Source: an uncultured Flavobacteriales bacterium (GTDB lineage Bacteria; Bacteroidota; Bacteroidia; Flavobacteriales_D; Sanyastnellaceae). From it: a stretch of DNA of 64,000 bases. Numbering within the stretch: the first letter of the stretch is position 1; every line of letters starts with the position of its first letter. Both the position numbers and the translations under genes were made by a program. Below, one piece after another: positions 40,637-49,925 of this stretch. Under the pieces are notes generated by a model that saw only the letters and a program-made list of their open reading frames with translations, made no database searches and was not told the DNA's origin. The stretch lies in the NCBI GenBank assembly GCA_938074325.1, contig CALJFZ010000021.1, positions 62,001 through 126,000 of the forward strand. The letters are read 5' to 3'.

Positions 40637-41862
40637 CCGTTGCTCAGGGTTGCAACGCCTTCCTTGACCGCCGCTACGATGCGCTCGATGTCACCGTCGC
40701 TCAATTGGAGGTGAATGGGCAGACTGAGGGTTTCATGGAAGAACAATTCCGATTCAGGGTAGGCCGCAATGGATTCTCCTCGACGCTTGTGCAAGGTGAG
40801 GAGCGGAAGCGGTTGGAAGTGTACATTCGTGGCAATTCCTTGCTCTTTCAAAAGGGCCATGAGCGCGTCGCGTCGCTCGGCATTGAAGCCTTTGATGCGC
40901 AATTGGAAGAGGTGAAATGAACTCGTGCGCTCGCTGCTTTGCATGGGCGGGGCTTGGTACCAATGGCAAGAGCCGAAGCCGCTGTCGTAGGCCTGAGCAA
41001 TTGCCTGCCTCCGAGCGAGCTGGTCCGGATATTTGCGCAATTGTGCGCGGCCGATGGCTGCTTGAATGTCCGTCATGTTGCACTTGAACCCAGCCTCTGC
41101 CACATCGTAGTGCCAATTCCCCGTATTGGTTTTTTCCAGCGCGCTTTTGGATTGACCGTGCAGGGCCATGGACTTGAACCACCGTTGCACGCTGCCCATG
41201 TCAAATTCTACAGGCAAGGCAAACGTGAGGGCGCCGCCTTCTGCAGTGGTCAAGTTTTTGACGGCATGGAAACTGAATCCAGTGATGTCTGCTTGACCGC
41301 CCACCGGTACACCGCCGTAAAGGGCGCCAAATGAGTGGGCCGCATCGGAGAGGAACAGTGGGCGACCCAGTGTGTTTTGAGCGGGTGAGGCACTTGCGAA
41401 TTGGTCTCGGATGTCGGCGCTGTCGAGGAGTGCTGAGATGGCTTGGTAATCCACAGGCCATCCGCCCAAATCGACGGGCATCACCACCTTGGTACGAGGG
41501 GTGATGTGGCGGGCGATAGACGCTGCAGTGATGACGCGTTCTTCGGGATCGATGTCGACTAAAACAGGCGTGGCACCGCAGTGCAGCACAATGTTTGCCG
41601 TGGCGGCGTAGGTGACGGCTGGGAGGATGACCTCGTCTCCGGGACCTACGCCATACCAGCGCAACGCCAATTCACAGGCAGTTGTCCAACTGGAAAAGCA
41701 CATCGCCATTTCGACGCGAAGGAAGTCGGCGATTTCAGATTCGAATGCGGCCAATTCCGGACCGGAAGTTATCCAGCCCGATCGAAGCACCCGGGTCACC
41801 GCTTCAATGGTGTCATCATCGATGGGCGGGGGTGCAAATCCTATCGGCTTCTTCGGCTCCAT
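40633..41862 (-). CDS. DegT/DnrJ/EryC1/StrS family sugar aminotransferase
   Basis: A 409-residue PLP enzyme converting a nucleotide-linked keto-sugar to an amino sugar. The PLP-lysine is in GFSFHAVKNLTTAEGGAL; other blocks are EVILPAVTYAATANIVLHCG, LVDIDPEERVITAASIARHI and the N-terminal RVLRSGWITSGPELAAFE. With the minimal sugar transferase directly downstream, a UDP-bacillosamine-like or similar 4-amino-sugar is a reasonable guess, but the specific product cannot be named. The ATG at 41862 is preceded by TTTG-CACC; an upstream in-frame start lies in the promoter region. Length is normal. Confidence 0.92.
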   Translation of the reverse strand: MEPKKPIGFAPPPIDDDTIEAVTRVLRSGWITSGPELAAFESEIADFLRVEMAMCFSSWTTACELALRWYGVGPGDEVILPAVTYAATANIVLHCGATPVLVDIDPEERVITAASIARHITPRTKVVMPVDLGGWPVDYQAISALLDSADIRDQFASASPAQNTLGRPLFLSDAAHSFGALYGGVPVGGQADITGFSFHAVKNLTTAEGGALTFALPVEFDMGSVQRWFKSMALHGQSKSALEKTNTGNWHYDVAEAGFKCNMTDIQAAIGRAQLRKYPDQLARRQAIAQAYDSGFGSCHWYQAPPMQSSERTSSFHLFQLRIKGFNAERRDALMALLKEQGIATNVHFQPLPLLTLHKRRGESIAAYPESELFFHETLSLPIHLQLSDGDIERIVAAVKEGVATLSNG

Positions 41863-41866
41863 GGTG

Positions 41867-41873
41867 CAAATTA
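41867..41873 (-). promoter_or_regulatory. Possible -7 box of the DegT-sugar transferase unit
   Basis: TAATTTG, one base shorter than TAnnTTTG, ends 4 nt before the ATG; the sequence TTTGCACCATG is the same as before serC. Confidence 0.38.
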
Positions 41874-41902
41874 CGTGCGGAATGGGCAATCCCACTACGG
41901 GA

Positions 41903-42778
41903 TCACTTCCTGTTCAATGCAGCGTCCCGGTCGCGGTTGGCAGCCGCTCGAAAGGCCCGCATGTTTTCATCGCTCAAGCGCTCCCAGCTGTCGAGGTAGA
42001 CTTTGGCCTTGCCCACGACGAGTTCGGTCTCTACATACAACGGCAATCGCCGTTCATCCGCCGTGACGACCACCCGCATTTCGTCTCCGGCCTTGAAGAC
42101 GGTTCCGTCGATGAGCGTCGGAGAAAAGGCCCAACATGGTACGCTCGCCCCGGTTGTGGGGTCGGTGTGTTTCGTGTTCCCTTCGAAGGCTAAAAACGTC
42201 TCATGCACTTCGCCGTCCAGAAGCAGAAGCAAGGGGAGGGTGTCGCCCGGAGCGGTGGATTCCCAGGGAAGGTGCCGGCACGAATGGACCGCTGTCATCA
42301 CGTCGTAGGCCTGCGCCGTAGGCGAACGTTCGATTGCGCCGCTTTCCAACTCGTCATCGAGGCTGATCCAAGACAGCTCGGTGCTATCGCCCAGGAAATA
42401 CCAGCGGTCGTAGCGGTGGCTGCCTTCTCGGCCCTTCCGCTGAAAGTTCATCGGTTGCAATGCATCGTCGGCCAAACTAGCGTACACGCTGTTCACCTCA
42501 TAAAACCAATTCCAGTGGTCCCTGGAGGTTCCCCATCCTTCAAAACTCCACAGTTGGTTGCCGGGGTATTCGAGGGATTGCGTGGTGAAGGCGACATCTC
42601 CTACTTCGAGGTAGAACGGTCCCCATTGATAACTCACCACATAGTTGAGTCGTTCGCCGTCGATGGGGCGGCTGTTTTTGGATTGACCGAGGGCGGGCAA
42701 GCCGAGGCACAAGCACCACAAAAAAACCCCGCTGGAGAGCAGGGTTTCTTTGACGTTTGTATGCCGTAGCAGGCGCAT
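41903..42778 (-). CDS. Exported DUF3108 protein
   Basis: A 291-residue exported protein with signal peptide (VFLWCLCLGLPALGQS). The mature part starts GERLNYVVSYQWGPFYLEVGDVAF, the typical opening of DUF3108, and contains YEVNSVYASLADDALQPMNF and AYDVMTAVHSCRHLPW. The family is predicted to form a beta-barrel-like or lipocalin-like fold in the envelope; function unknown. Its ATG shares a base with the DUF1573 stop (TAATG), so it is translated from the ctpA-DUF1573 unit. Confidence 0.82.
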   Translation of the reverse strand: MRLLRHTNVKETLLSSGVFLWCLCLGLPALGQSKNSRPIDGERLNYVVSYQWGPFYLEVGDVAFTTQSLEYPGNQLWSFEGWGTSRDHWNWFYEVNSVYASLADDALQPMNFQRKGREGSHRYDRWYFLGDSTELSWISLDDELESGAIERSPTAQAYDVMTAVHSCRHLPWESTAPGDTLPLLLLLDGEVHETFLAFEGNTKHTDPTTGASVPCWAFSPTLIDGTVFKAGDEMRVVVTADERRLPLYVETELVVGKAKVYLDSWERLSDENMRAFRAAANRDRDAALNRK

Positions 42779-43302
42779 TATGCAGGCTCTACTTCAACAA
42801 ATGCTTTGATGGTCAAGAACGTTTGAGCAGGGTCGGTGTTGGCATTCACTGTTACACGCTTGGTCTGCTGGTTCTTCTTGCCTTTCGAGTTGAACTTGAC
42901 TTCGATTTGGCCAGTCTCACCGGGCTGGATGGGTTCTTTGGGGCACTGAGGAACCGTGCATCCACATGAGCCTTTGCAGTTGTCAATGATGAGCGGCTCG
43001 TCACCGGTGTTGGTGAATTCAAACAGGTGCGTAACGGCGTCGCCTTGGGTCATGGTGCCGAAGTCGTGCTCGTAATCGGTGAACGCGATTGTCGTAGTCG
43101 GTCCAGCGGGTGCCGTGGCGTTGGCCTTCGCCGGATCGAAGTTGGCGTCTGCTCCCGGACTAGTGTTCACGGGCAATTCGCGCGAATCCTCTTCTGCCGC
43201 AGCTGGGCGGGATGTTGCTGTTTCACCGCTGTCTCCACCTGCGCATCCGATGGCTAAAATGGCCATGGCAGGTACAATCATAAATTTCCAATTCAATTGC
43301 AT
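42778..43302 (-). CDS. DUF1573 lipoprotein
   Basis: A 174-residue lipoprotein: signal peptide ending in AILAIGC, an acidic/Ala linker, and a C-terminal Ig-like DUF1573 domain with DYEHDFGTMTQGDAVTHLFEF in outline, then the Cys-rich NCKGSCGCTVPQCPKEPIQP and PGETGQIEVKF. These domains are common surface or periplasmic modules of Bacteroidota with no proven function. A perfect -7 box precedes the gene inside the 29-bp gap to ctpA, so it can be made independently of ctpA. It overlaps the DUF3108 start. Confidence 0.85.
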   Translation of the reverse strand: MQLNWKFMIVPAMAILAIGCAGGDSGETATSRPAAAEEDSRELPVNTSPGADANFDPAKANATAPAGPTTTIAFTDYEHDFGTMTQGDAVTHLFEFTNTGDEPLIIDNCKGSCGCTVPQCPKEPIQPGETGQIEVKFNSKGKKNQQTKRVTVNANTDPAQTFLTIKAFVEVEPA

Positions 43303-43319
43303 GGTGTAGTGTTTGGGTT

Positions 43320-43327
43320 CAAAATTA
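43320..43327 (-). promoter_or_regulatory. -7 box of the DUF1573-DUF3108 unit
   Basis: TAATTTTG, a perfect TAnnTTTG, ends 17 nt before the ATG at 43302 and lies in the short gap after the ctpA stop. Confidence 0.45.
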
Positions 43328-43331
43328 CAAT

Positions 43332-44942
43332 TCAAAATGTGTCGTGTGCAAGGTTCGCCTTCTCAAAGGTGCCGTCCTGAAGAATCTCGACGGCGCGTTG
43401 CAGGCTTTCGTTCAATCCAGAGATGACGCGGTAAAACGTGCTTTGCTCGAGCAGGTTTCTTCCCATCATGGCCTTCAATCGGAGTGCGATGGCATCGCCG
43501 GATGTGGCCCAATCGTCTGCATCGAATTCAACACCTTCGGCCGTAGCATAGGCTTGGAACGCCTCGATCATGTCGTTGGTTACCTCGAACTCTGCCAAGA
43601 AAGTTTCCTCGTCCGGATATGCTTGTTCAAGGGACGCGCGCAGGCTATCGACGTAAGTTAACGCGTAGCGGTTGTCCAATCCTTTGCGGAGGATGGAGCT
43701 GAAATACGCGGAGTTGTCGGTGGTGTCGAGGGGCACGAAGACATCGGGGATGATGCCACCGCCGCCGTACACAGTGCGGCCCCGCAAGCGCGTCTCAAAC
43801 TTCAGGCTGTCGGGTAAGTTGAGGCTGTCCAAGCTCATCAATTCCCCTGTTTCAAAGCGCTCAAACTTCTCCATGCGGTAGGCATCCACACCGTCTTCGT
43901 AGGGCTTCTGGATGCACCGACCAGCAGGGGTGTAGTACTTCTGAACCGTCAAACGCACGGCGCTTCCATCGGGCAAGTTGACCGGGCGCTGGACGAGGCC
44001 CTTACCAAAACTGCGGCGGCCCACGATGAGGCCTCGGTCCCAGTCCTGTACAGCACCGGACACAATCTCGGAGGCCGATGCACTTCCTTGGTCAATGAGC
44101 ACGACGAGGCGGCCCTTCTCAAAGCGGCCTGGAATGCGGGCGTAAGTGTCGTCCCGTGGGAAGGACCGGCCTTCTGTGTAGACAATGAGCTTTTGCTCGG
44201 ACAGGAATTCGTCCGCCATTTGAATGGCCGTGCGGAGCATGCCGCCGCCGTTTCCTTGCAAATCGAGGATGAGGTCCTCCATGCCCTCCCGCTGCAACTT
44301 GGCAAATGCTTGATACAGCTCGCTCATGGTAGATTTGGCAAACCGGTTCACCTTGACATACCCAATTCCCGGGGCCACCATGAAGGAGGCGTCCACTGAA
44401 TAAATCGGGATTTTGTCTCGGATGATTTCGAACATCAACAACTCGGGGTCGTTTCCGCGCTTGATGCCTACCGTGACTTGGGTCCCTTTCGGGCCTTTGA
44501 GCAGGCGTTGAACGTCTTTGTTGGTGACACCAGTGCCGGCGACGACTTCTCCATCCACGGTGACAATGCGGTCACCGGCCATGATGCCCAACTTTTCGGA
44601 CGGTCCTCCCGAAATGGGGGAGACCACCATGATGGTGTCGCGGAAGATGTTGAACTGGATGCCGACCCCTTCAAAATTGCCATTCAGCGGTTCGTCTGCC
44701 GCCTGTAGCTCCTCAGCGGGAATGTATACGGAGTGCGGATCAAGCTCCTCCAGCATGTTGACAATGGCCGTTTCCACAAGGGATTCCATATCGGTATCCT
44801 CCACATAGAGTTGGTCCATGTAGTAGAGGAGGGTGTTGAATTTCTGTCCCTGTGTCTCGAACTCGGATTGTTGCGCGGCTGCGGTGTTGGCCCAAGCCCA
44901 ACCGAATAGCGCTAACATGCCCGTTGCAAACGTCTTTCCCAT
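43332..44942 (-). CDS. ctpA: C-terminal processing peptidase, S41 family
   Basis: A 536-residue periplasmic protease with signal peptide (LALFGWAWANTAAAQ), a PDZ domain (about 80-170; FEGVGIQFNIFRDTIMVVSP and GIMAGDRIVTVDGE) and an S41 catalytic core. The serine is in DQGSASASEIVSGAV and the lysine in RRSFGKGLVQR. It degrades or trims envelope proteins from their C-terminal end. A C-terminal extension of about 130 residues follows the core. The ATG at 44942 starts the signal peptide; TACCTTCA 20 nt upstream is a weak -7 candidate. Confidence 0.92.
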   Translation of the reverse strand: MGKTFATGMLALFGWAWANTAAAQQSEFETQGQKFNTLLYYMDQLYVEDTDMESLVETAIVNMLEELDPHSVYIPAEELQAADEPLNGNFEGVGIQFNIFRDTIMVVSPISGGPSEKLGIMAGDRIVTVDGEVVAGTGVTNKDVQRLLKGPKGTQVTVGIKRGNDPELLMFEIIRDKIPIYSVDASFMVAPGIGYVKVNRFAKSTMSELYQAFAKLQREGMEDLILDLQGNGGGMLRTAIQMADEFLSEQKLIVYTEGRSFPRDDTYARIPGRFEKGRLVVLIDQGSASASEIVSGAVQDWDRGLIVGRRSFGKGLVQRPVNLPDGSAVRLTVQKYYTPAGRCIQKPYEDGVDAYRMEKFERFETGELMSLDSLNLPDSLKFETRLRGRTVYGGGGIIPDVFVPLDTTDNSAYFSSILRKGLDNRYALTYVDSLRASLEQAYPDEETFLAEFEVTNDMIEAFQAYATAEGVEFDADDWATSGDAIALRLKAMMGRNLLEQSTFYRVISGLNESLQRAVEILQDGTFEKANLAHDTF

Positions 44943-45065
44943 GTGTCAATTGAATGAGGCCTGAAGGTACCGATTCTTCTCATGATGCCGTAGGCTATGC
45001 TCCCCAATTTTCCCCAATGGATTTGGGACAATCACCGTAAATTGGGCATTCAACCTTGAGAAGAA

Positions 45066-46766
45066 ATGATGAAGCGATTTCAGTGGGCCCTGGCCATGGT
45101 GTTGTTCGGAATGGGAGCGGGAATTAGCACCGCGCAAACGACGGAAGTAGCCAATGATAAAACCCTGCCGTGGGTTGAGGTGGCCTCTCCCAATGTGCAG
45201 GATGTGTGGAACCGTGCTTACTGGCACGAGGAGAACACCGGCAAAACCATGCAAGGAGAGATCCTTGCGGCTGACTTTGACTTCTTCGAGGAGGCCCAGC
45301 GTGAGGACCATGCTTCGGGTTCGGTCTGGACGTTGCGTATCCGGGTGGAGGACGCACCGGCCCTGTGTGTGTATTTCGACGCGTTCCACTTGCCCATGGG
45401 GTCGAAATTGACGTTCCAATCAGAAGCCGGGCGCTTTTCGGTTCCCTTTACCGAAGGACCAATTGAATACACGGAAAACAACGACCACGGACGTTGGGTC
45501 AGTGGCGAAGTGCCGGGAGAGGAAGTGGTCATGCGCTACGAACAACCTGCCGACGTGGTGGGGGCACCGGAATTGCACGTTAACGGAATCGGCTACTTCT
45601 TCCGCTACTTGTGGTTGGACGGGGAATACGATGTGTTGGCCGAAAACAACCGGGGGTCGGACCCTTGCCAGGTGGATGTAATGTGCCCAGAAGGGGACGA
45701 CTGGCAATGCCAGCGCGATGCAGTTGTTCGCCTGCGCGTTTCGCAAAACGGTGGCATCTACCTGTGCTCCGGCGCCATGGTCAATAACACCGCCCAGGAT
45801 TGCAAGCAGTTGTTGCTGAGTTCGTTTCACTGCGCCGACGAAGTCGACGACAACGAATGGGCACTGCTCAAGGTGCGCTACAACTACGAGTATTTCGAAT
45901 GCGAGGGCACGTCGAGTTTCAATTCGCACGTGCGTACGGGGGTATTTTACCTCACCGGCTCAGATGACATGGTGGGCAACAACATCAACGGTTCCGACTT
46001 CCTCTTGTTGGAGGTGGAAGACCCGGTATTCGATAGCTGGACGCCATTCTATGCGGGATGGGATGTGAGCGGTTCGAATCCTACCAGCGGTGTGGGCATC
46101 CACCACCCTTCAGGTGACCGGAAGAAAATCTCGACGTTCACGACGACGGCAGCCAACAGCAGTGCGTACCATCCCGGTGCTCACTGGCGTGTGTACTGGC
46201 AGGAGACGGTGACCAACCACGGCGTCACCGAAGGCGGTTCTTCCGGCTCGCCATTGTTCAATCAAAATCAGCACATTGTCGGAACGTTGACCGGCGGGGC
46301 CTCCTTTTGTGATTCCCCGAACTCCCCTGACTATTATGGCAAAATGAGCTACCACTGGGACGGGAACAACCCCATCTCGGATGAAGAGAAGCTCTACAAC
46401 TTCCTGGATCCATTGGAAACGGGCCAAGAGGTCCTTGACGGCAGTTACGTCACCGACTTGGAGGTGCCCTGTGCTGAGCAAACGGTCTGTGGTGTTGTGG
46501 AAGTGGAGGAGCAATGGCTCATCGAAAACGCTTGGGCTGTGCGTCCGAATCCCGCGCACGACGAAGTCTACGTGGATTGGTCGGGTGAAGTACGCGCCGT
46601 CGAATTGCGGTTCTACGACGCACTGGGGCGTCCCGTCGCCCGCTACGACGTTCGCAACATCGACATCCCCCGTGCAGATGTAAGCGGGTGGGCGTCAGGC
46701 GTGTATTACGTCACAGTTGAAACCGAGGCCGGCGCTACAGGTACCCGGAAACTCGTGATCGAGTAA
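45066..46766 (+). CDS. T9SS-secreted trypsin-fold protease (lysyl endopeptidase-like)
   Basis: A 566-residue secreted serine protease. After the signal peptide is a beta-rich pro-region, then a trypsin-like domain from about residue 200. The triad His is in LLSSFHCADE, the Ser in GVTEGGSSGSPLFNQNQ, and an acidic partner in NGSDFLLLEVED. The block GIHHPSGDRKKISTFTTT and the many Cys resemble Achromobacter-type lysyl endopeptidases. A type A sorting domain ends the protein (AVRPNPAHDEVYVDWSGE to GTRKLVIE). It likely digests external protein. Two adjacent ATG codons at 45066 and 45069 are possible starts. Confidence 0.88.
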   Translation: MMKRFQWALAMVLFGMGAGISTAQTTEVANDKTLPWVEVASPNVQDVWNRAYWHEENTGKTMQGEILAADFDFFEEAQREDHASGSVWTLRIRVEDAPALCVYFDAFHLPMGSKLTFQSEAGRFSVPFTEGPIEYTENNDHGRWVSGEVPGEEVVMRYEQPADVVGAPELHVNGIGYFFRYLWLDGEYDVLAENNRGSDPCQVDVMCPEGDDWQCQRDAVVRLRVSQNGGIYLCSGAMVNNTAQDCKQLLLSSFHCADEVDDNEWALLKVRYNYEYFECEGTSSFNSHVRTGVFYLTGSDDMVGNNINGSDFLLLEVEDPVFDSWTPFYAGWDVSGSNPTSGVGIHHPSGDRKKISTFTTTAANSSAYHPGAHWRVYWQETVTNHGVTEGGSSGSPLFNQNQHIVGTLTGGASFCDSPNSPDYYGKMSYHWDGNNPISDEEKLYNFLDPLETGQEVLDGSYVTDLEVPCAEQTVCGVVEVEEQWLIENAWAVRPNPAHDEVYVDWSGEVRAVELRFYDALGRPVARYDVRNIDIPRADVSGWASGVYYVTVETEAGATGTRKLVIE

Positions 46767-46771
46767 ACCGG

Positions 46772-48931
46772 TCAATTCGCTACCCAAGAGAGCTTTTCGA
46801 GCTCGATCTTGCTCTTGAATGATCCGAACAAGACGGTCGCCGCCTGCTTGTGCATGGCGATGACCTCACCGCGCTCCTTGCCTCCGTTTCGGAGCCGGAC
46901 GGTGGATCCAACTTTGATGCGGTCGGTGAAATGTTTGGGCCGGCGCTTTGCTGCTTTCGCGGACTGCGCGCGCTTTTTGGCTTGCTTCGCAGCCTGGTTC
47001 TCGAGGCGTTTGGTTTTCTCGACCGCGAGGTACTTCTCAATGTCTTGCAGCAGGGGCTTGTTCCGGCTTCCCGGGTCAAACTTGTCGATGAATTGCTGCA
47101 GCTTTCTTCCGCGGTGCAGCGCATCGTTGTTTTCTTCGGCAAGCGTTTGCTGACTCTCGGCGCGCTCGTTGATGTGCTTTTCCCTGCGGGTCATCTCGAC
47201 CTTCAGTTGTTCCAGCTCAAGTTCCTTTTTTAGGTGCCGGTCTGTTACTTTGGCCAAGGTGTTTTTCTCCTTTTGCAGTTCGGAGATTAGTTCATCCAAT
47301 TTCACCTTCCGGTGGTCCAATTTGCCTTTTGCGCGGCGAATGAGTTCGTCGTCGATGCCATTGATGTGGGCAACTTCGAAGGTGAAGGAACTGCCGGGAG
47401 GGCCGATGTCCAATTTGAACAACGGCTGCAGCGATTCTTGGTCAAAGCGCATGCTTCCGTTGATAGCTTCCGCGAGCTGAGCGGCTCGGGTTTTGATGTT
47501 GGCGTAGTGCGTGGTGATGACAGCGAATACGCCTCGTTCGTAAAGTTCCTCGAAGAACACCTCGGCCAATGCCCCGCCCAATTCGGGGTCAGAACCGGTG
47601 CCGAATTCATCAAGAAGGAGCAAGGACCCGTTGTCCGCGACCTCCAAAAAACCCTTCATGCGGTTGAGCCGATAGCTGTATGTGCTCAGTTGGTTTTCAA
47701 TGCTTTGGTTGTCTCCGATGTCCGTCAAGACCGAGCGGAAACACCCCATCTCGCTGTTGGGATGGGCGGGTATCAGCAACCCACTTTGCAGCATCACTTG
47801 AAGCAGTCCCACTGTTTTCAACGTGATGGATTTACCTCCTGCATTGGGTCCGGAGATCACCAGCATTCGTTCCTTGCGGTGCAGCGCTAGGGTTTGCGGT
47901 TCGGTGTTGATGCCGTTTGCAGCGTTTTGCATCGCCAAAAGGGGATGGTACGCTTGAATGAGGTGGAAGCTCTGGTCGTTGCGAATGCCCGGGAGATCGG
48001 CATTCATCTCACGCGCGAGTTGGGATTTGGCACGTGCCCAGTCCAACTCCACCAATACGCGGTGGTAGTCGCGGAGGTCAGGCAGGAACTTTCGGATTTG
48101 CTGGGTCAGCGCGCGCAAGATTCGGTGAATTTCCTTCCGTTCGTCGTCTTGAAGCATCTCCATCTCGAAATTCATCGATACCGTTGATGCAGGTTCAATG
48201 AAGGTGATGGAGGCGTTTTTTGATTGGCCCAATGCAGTCCCGGATACTTTGCGTTTGTGCGTGCTGTTGACTGCGAGCACCCGTCGCTGATTGATGAACC
48301 CTTCTTTTGTGTCCGCGAGCCATCCGCGCTCTTGGTTCTTCTTGAGGTCTTTGAGAAACTGCCGGTTGAGGGAGCGCCGCAAACGGACTTTCTCCTCCCG
48401 GATTTGAATCAACTTGGGCGAGGCATTGCTTCGAACCTCTCCCTTTGCGTCGAAGACAGAATCGATGGCTTCTGGCAATTCCGTATTGGGTACGAGGTTT
48501 TCGATCAGGTGATGCAAACGGGGGAAACCGTGACTTTTGTCTTCGAGTGCTTCGATGACGGCGTTGATGGTTTCGGTTGCCGTGCGGATGCGATTGAATC
48601 CGGATTCGTCCAAAACGGAGTCGCGGACAGCGAGTCGCTCGTTGTCTGACGCAATCTCTTCTCCGCCTACTGCGGGGAAAGGGACCCCTTCGCTGCGGAG
48701 GTTGAGGAACTCTTTGGTGCGTTCCAGATCTCTTCTCCAAGCCTTGGGGTTGACGCGCGGATGGAGTGAATTGGCTCGCTCGACGGTTGTGGGGTTGTGG
48801 CAGTGATTGAGCAACAAGGATTTAACAACGTCGAATTCCAAGTCCTTCGCCGTCTGCTCGTCGAATTGCGCCATGCGTCCGTCCGCAGTTTGATTGATGC
48901 GGCGACCGTTCGATTTCGATTTATTCCCCAT
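46772..48931 (-). CDS. mutS2: MutS2 endonuclease-like ATPase lacking the Smr domain
   Basis: A 719-residue MutS2-family protein with the core/lever region, Walker A GPNAGGKSITLKT, Walker B LLLLDEFGTGSDPELGGAL, a long coiled coil, and a C-terminal KOW-like strand set (VGSTVRLRNGGKERGEVIAM). It stops there, without the C-terminal Smr nuclease domain of Firmicutes MutS2, as is common in Bacteroidota. Roles proposed for the family are suppression of recombination and rescue of collided ribosomes; the nuclease part cannot apply here. Start: ATG at 48931 overlaps the miaA stop by 11 bp; ATG at 48874 is the main alternative. Confidence 0.88.
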   Translation of the reverse strand: MGNKSKSNGRRINQTADGRMAQFDEQTAKDLEFDVVKSLLLNHCHNPTTVERANSLHPRVNPKAWRRDLERTKEFLNLRSEGVPFPAVGGEEIASDNERLAVRDSVLDESGFNRIRTATETINAVIEALEDKSHGFPRLHHLIENLVPNTELPEAIDSVFDAKGEVRSNASPKLIQIREEKVRLRRSLNRQFLKDLKKNQERGWLADTKEGFINQRRVLAVNSTHKRKVSGTALGQSKNASITFIEPASTVSMNFEMEMLQDDERKEIHRILRALTQQIRKFLPDLRDYHRVLVELDWARAKSQLAREMNADLPGIRNDQSFHLIQAYHPLLAMQNAANGINTEPQTLALHRKERMLVISGPNAGGKSITLKTVGLLQVMLQSGLLIPAHPNSEMGCFRSVLTDIGDNQSIENQLSTYSYRLNRMKGFLEVADNGSLLLLDEFGTGSDPELGGALAEVFFEELYERGVFAVITTHYANIKTRAAQLAEAINGSMRFDQESLQPLFKLDIGPPGSSFTFEVAHINGIDDELIRRAKGKLDHRKVKLDELISELQKEKNTLAKVTDRHLKKELELEQLKVEMTRREKHINERAESQQTLAEENNDALHRGRKLQQFIDKFDPGSRNKPLLQDIEKYLAVEKTKRLENQAAKQAKKRAQSAKAAKRRPKHFTDRIKVGSTVRLRNGGKERGEVIAMHKQAATVLFGSFKSKIELEKLSWVAN

Positions 48932-49925
48932 GCTTGAATTCGCTTGGTGCCATGAGCTCCCACCCACGCTGCGCACATTCAACGCGCAAAGCTTCTATGA
49001 TGTTCTCGGTGTCGTCGGGATGAAACCACTGGACGTTATCCATTCGTTGGAACCAGGTCATTTGCCGTTTGGCAAACTGCCGGGTGCGCAACTTGATCTC
49101 CTCGGTGACTTCTTCCTTTGAAGCTTTCCCTTCGAAATAGGGCGTCCACTCCCGGTATCCGACGGTTTGAAGGGCGTTTTCATTCCAATGCGTTTGGAGT
49201 GATTTCACTTCGGCCGCCAGACCCGCTTCCATCATCGCGTCCACCCGCAGATTGATGCGTTCAATCAGTTCTGGACGGTCTCTTCTCAGCCCAATGACCA
49301 ATGTGTCGAAGGGGCGTTCTGCCGTTGTGGCCGAATGAAAGCTGGAAAACGGTCGGCCACTCGTCAAACACACTTCCAGCGCACGTATCACGCGCTGGGG
49401 ATTTTGCGTGTCCATTTTGGCGGCATGCGCCGGATCGAGCGAGCGAAGTTCCTCCACCAGGGGCTCCAATCCGCCTTTTTGAAATCGTTCGTTCAATTGC
49501 GTTCGGATTCCCAAATCCGCAGGCACAGGATCCAGACCATCCAAGACAGCTTTTACGTAGAGACCGCTGCCTCCGCTCAACACAGCGCAGCGCCGGGCTG
49601 CAAACCACGTGTCGAGCCATGCCAGGGCATCCGATTCGAATTGCCCGGCGCTGTACAACTCATCCGGTGCGATGAAATCGACAAAGTGATGGGGTACGGA
49701 GCTTCGTTCCGTTTCTGTTGGTTGGGCTGTGCCAATGGGCATGCCTTGGTACACTTGGCGGGAGTCGGCATTGACAATTTCGCAGCTCAAGTGCTGGGCG
49801 ATGTCAATGGAAAGAGCAGTCTTGCCCACCGCAGTCGGACCGATGACGACCACGAGCAAGGGGCGTTCATTCGGGCGCCGGTGTTCGGAAATGGGGGAGG
49901 GTGTGCCGGAATTAGAAGGTGGCAT
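48921..49925 (-). CDS. miaA: tRNA dimethylallyltransferase
   Basis: A 334-residue enzyme that adds the isopentenyl group to A37 of tRNAs reading codons beginning with U. Recognisable parts: P-loop GPTAVGKTALS, NADSRQVYQGMPIGTAQP, GGSGLYVKAVLDGL, QNPQRVIRALEV and the C-terminal TRQFAKRQMTWFQRM. Length is usual. Its ATG directly abuts the stop of the upstream pRiA4b-like gene with no gap, and its stop overlaps mutS2, so it sits inside a tight operon. The first 20 residues are Pro/Ser-rich and specific to this protein. Confidence 0.95.
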   Translation of the reverse strand: MPPSNSGTPSPISEHRRPNERPLLVVVIGPTAVGKTALSIDIAQHLSCEIVNADSRQVYQGMPIGTAQPTETERSSVPHHFVDFIAPDELYSAGQFESDALAWLDTWFAARRCAVLSGGSGLYVKAVLDGLDPVPADLGIRTQLNERFQKGGLEPLVEELRSLDPAHAAKMDTQNPQRVIRALEVCLTSGRPFSSFHSATTAERPFDTLVIGLRRDRPELIERINLRVDAMMEAGLAAEVKSLQTHWNENALQTVGYREWTPYFEGKASKEEVTEEIKLRTRQFAKRQMTWFQRMDNVQWFHPDDTENIIEALRVECAQRGWELMAPSEFKHGE

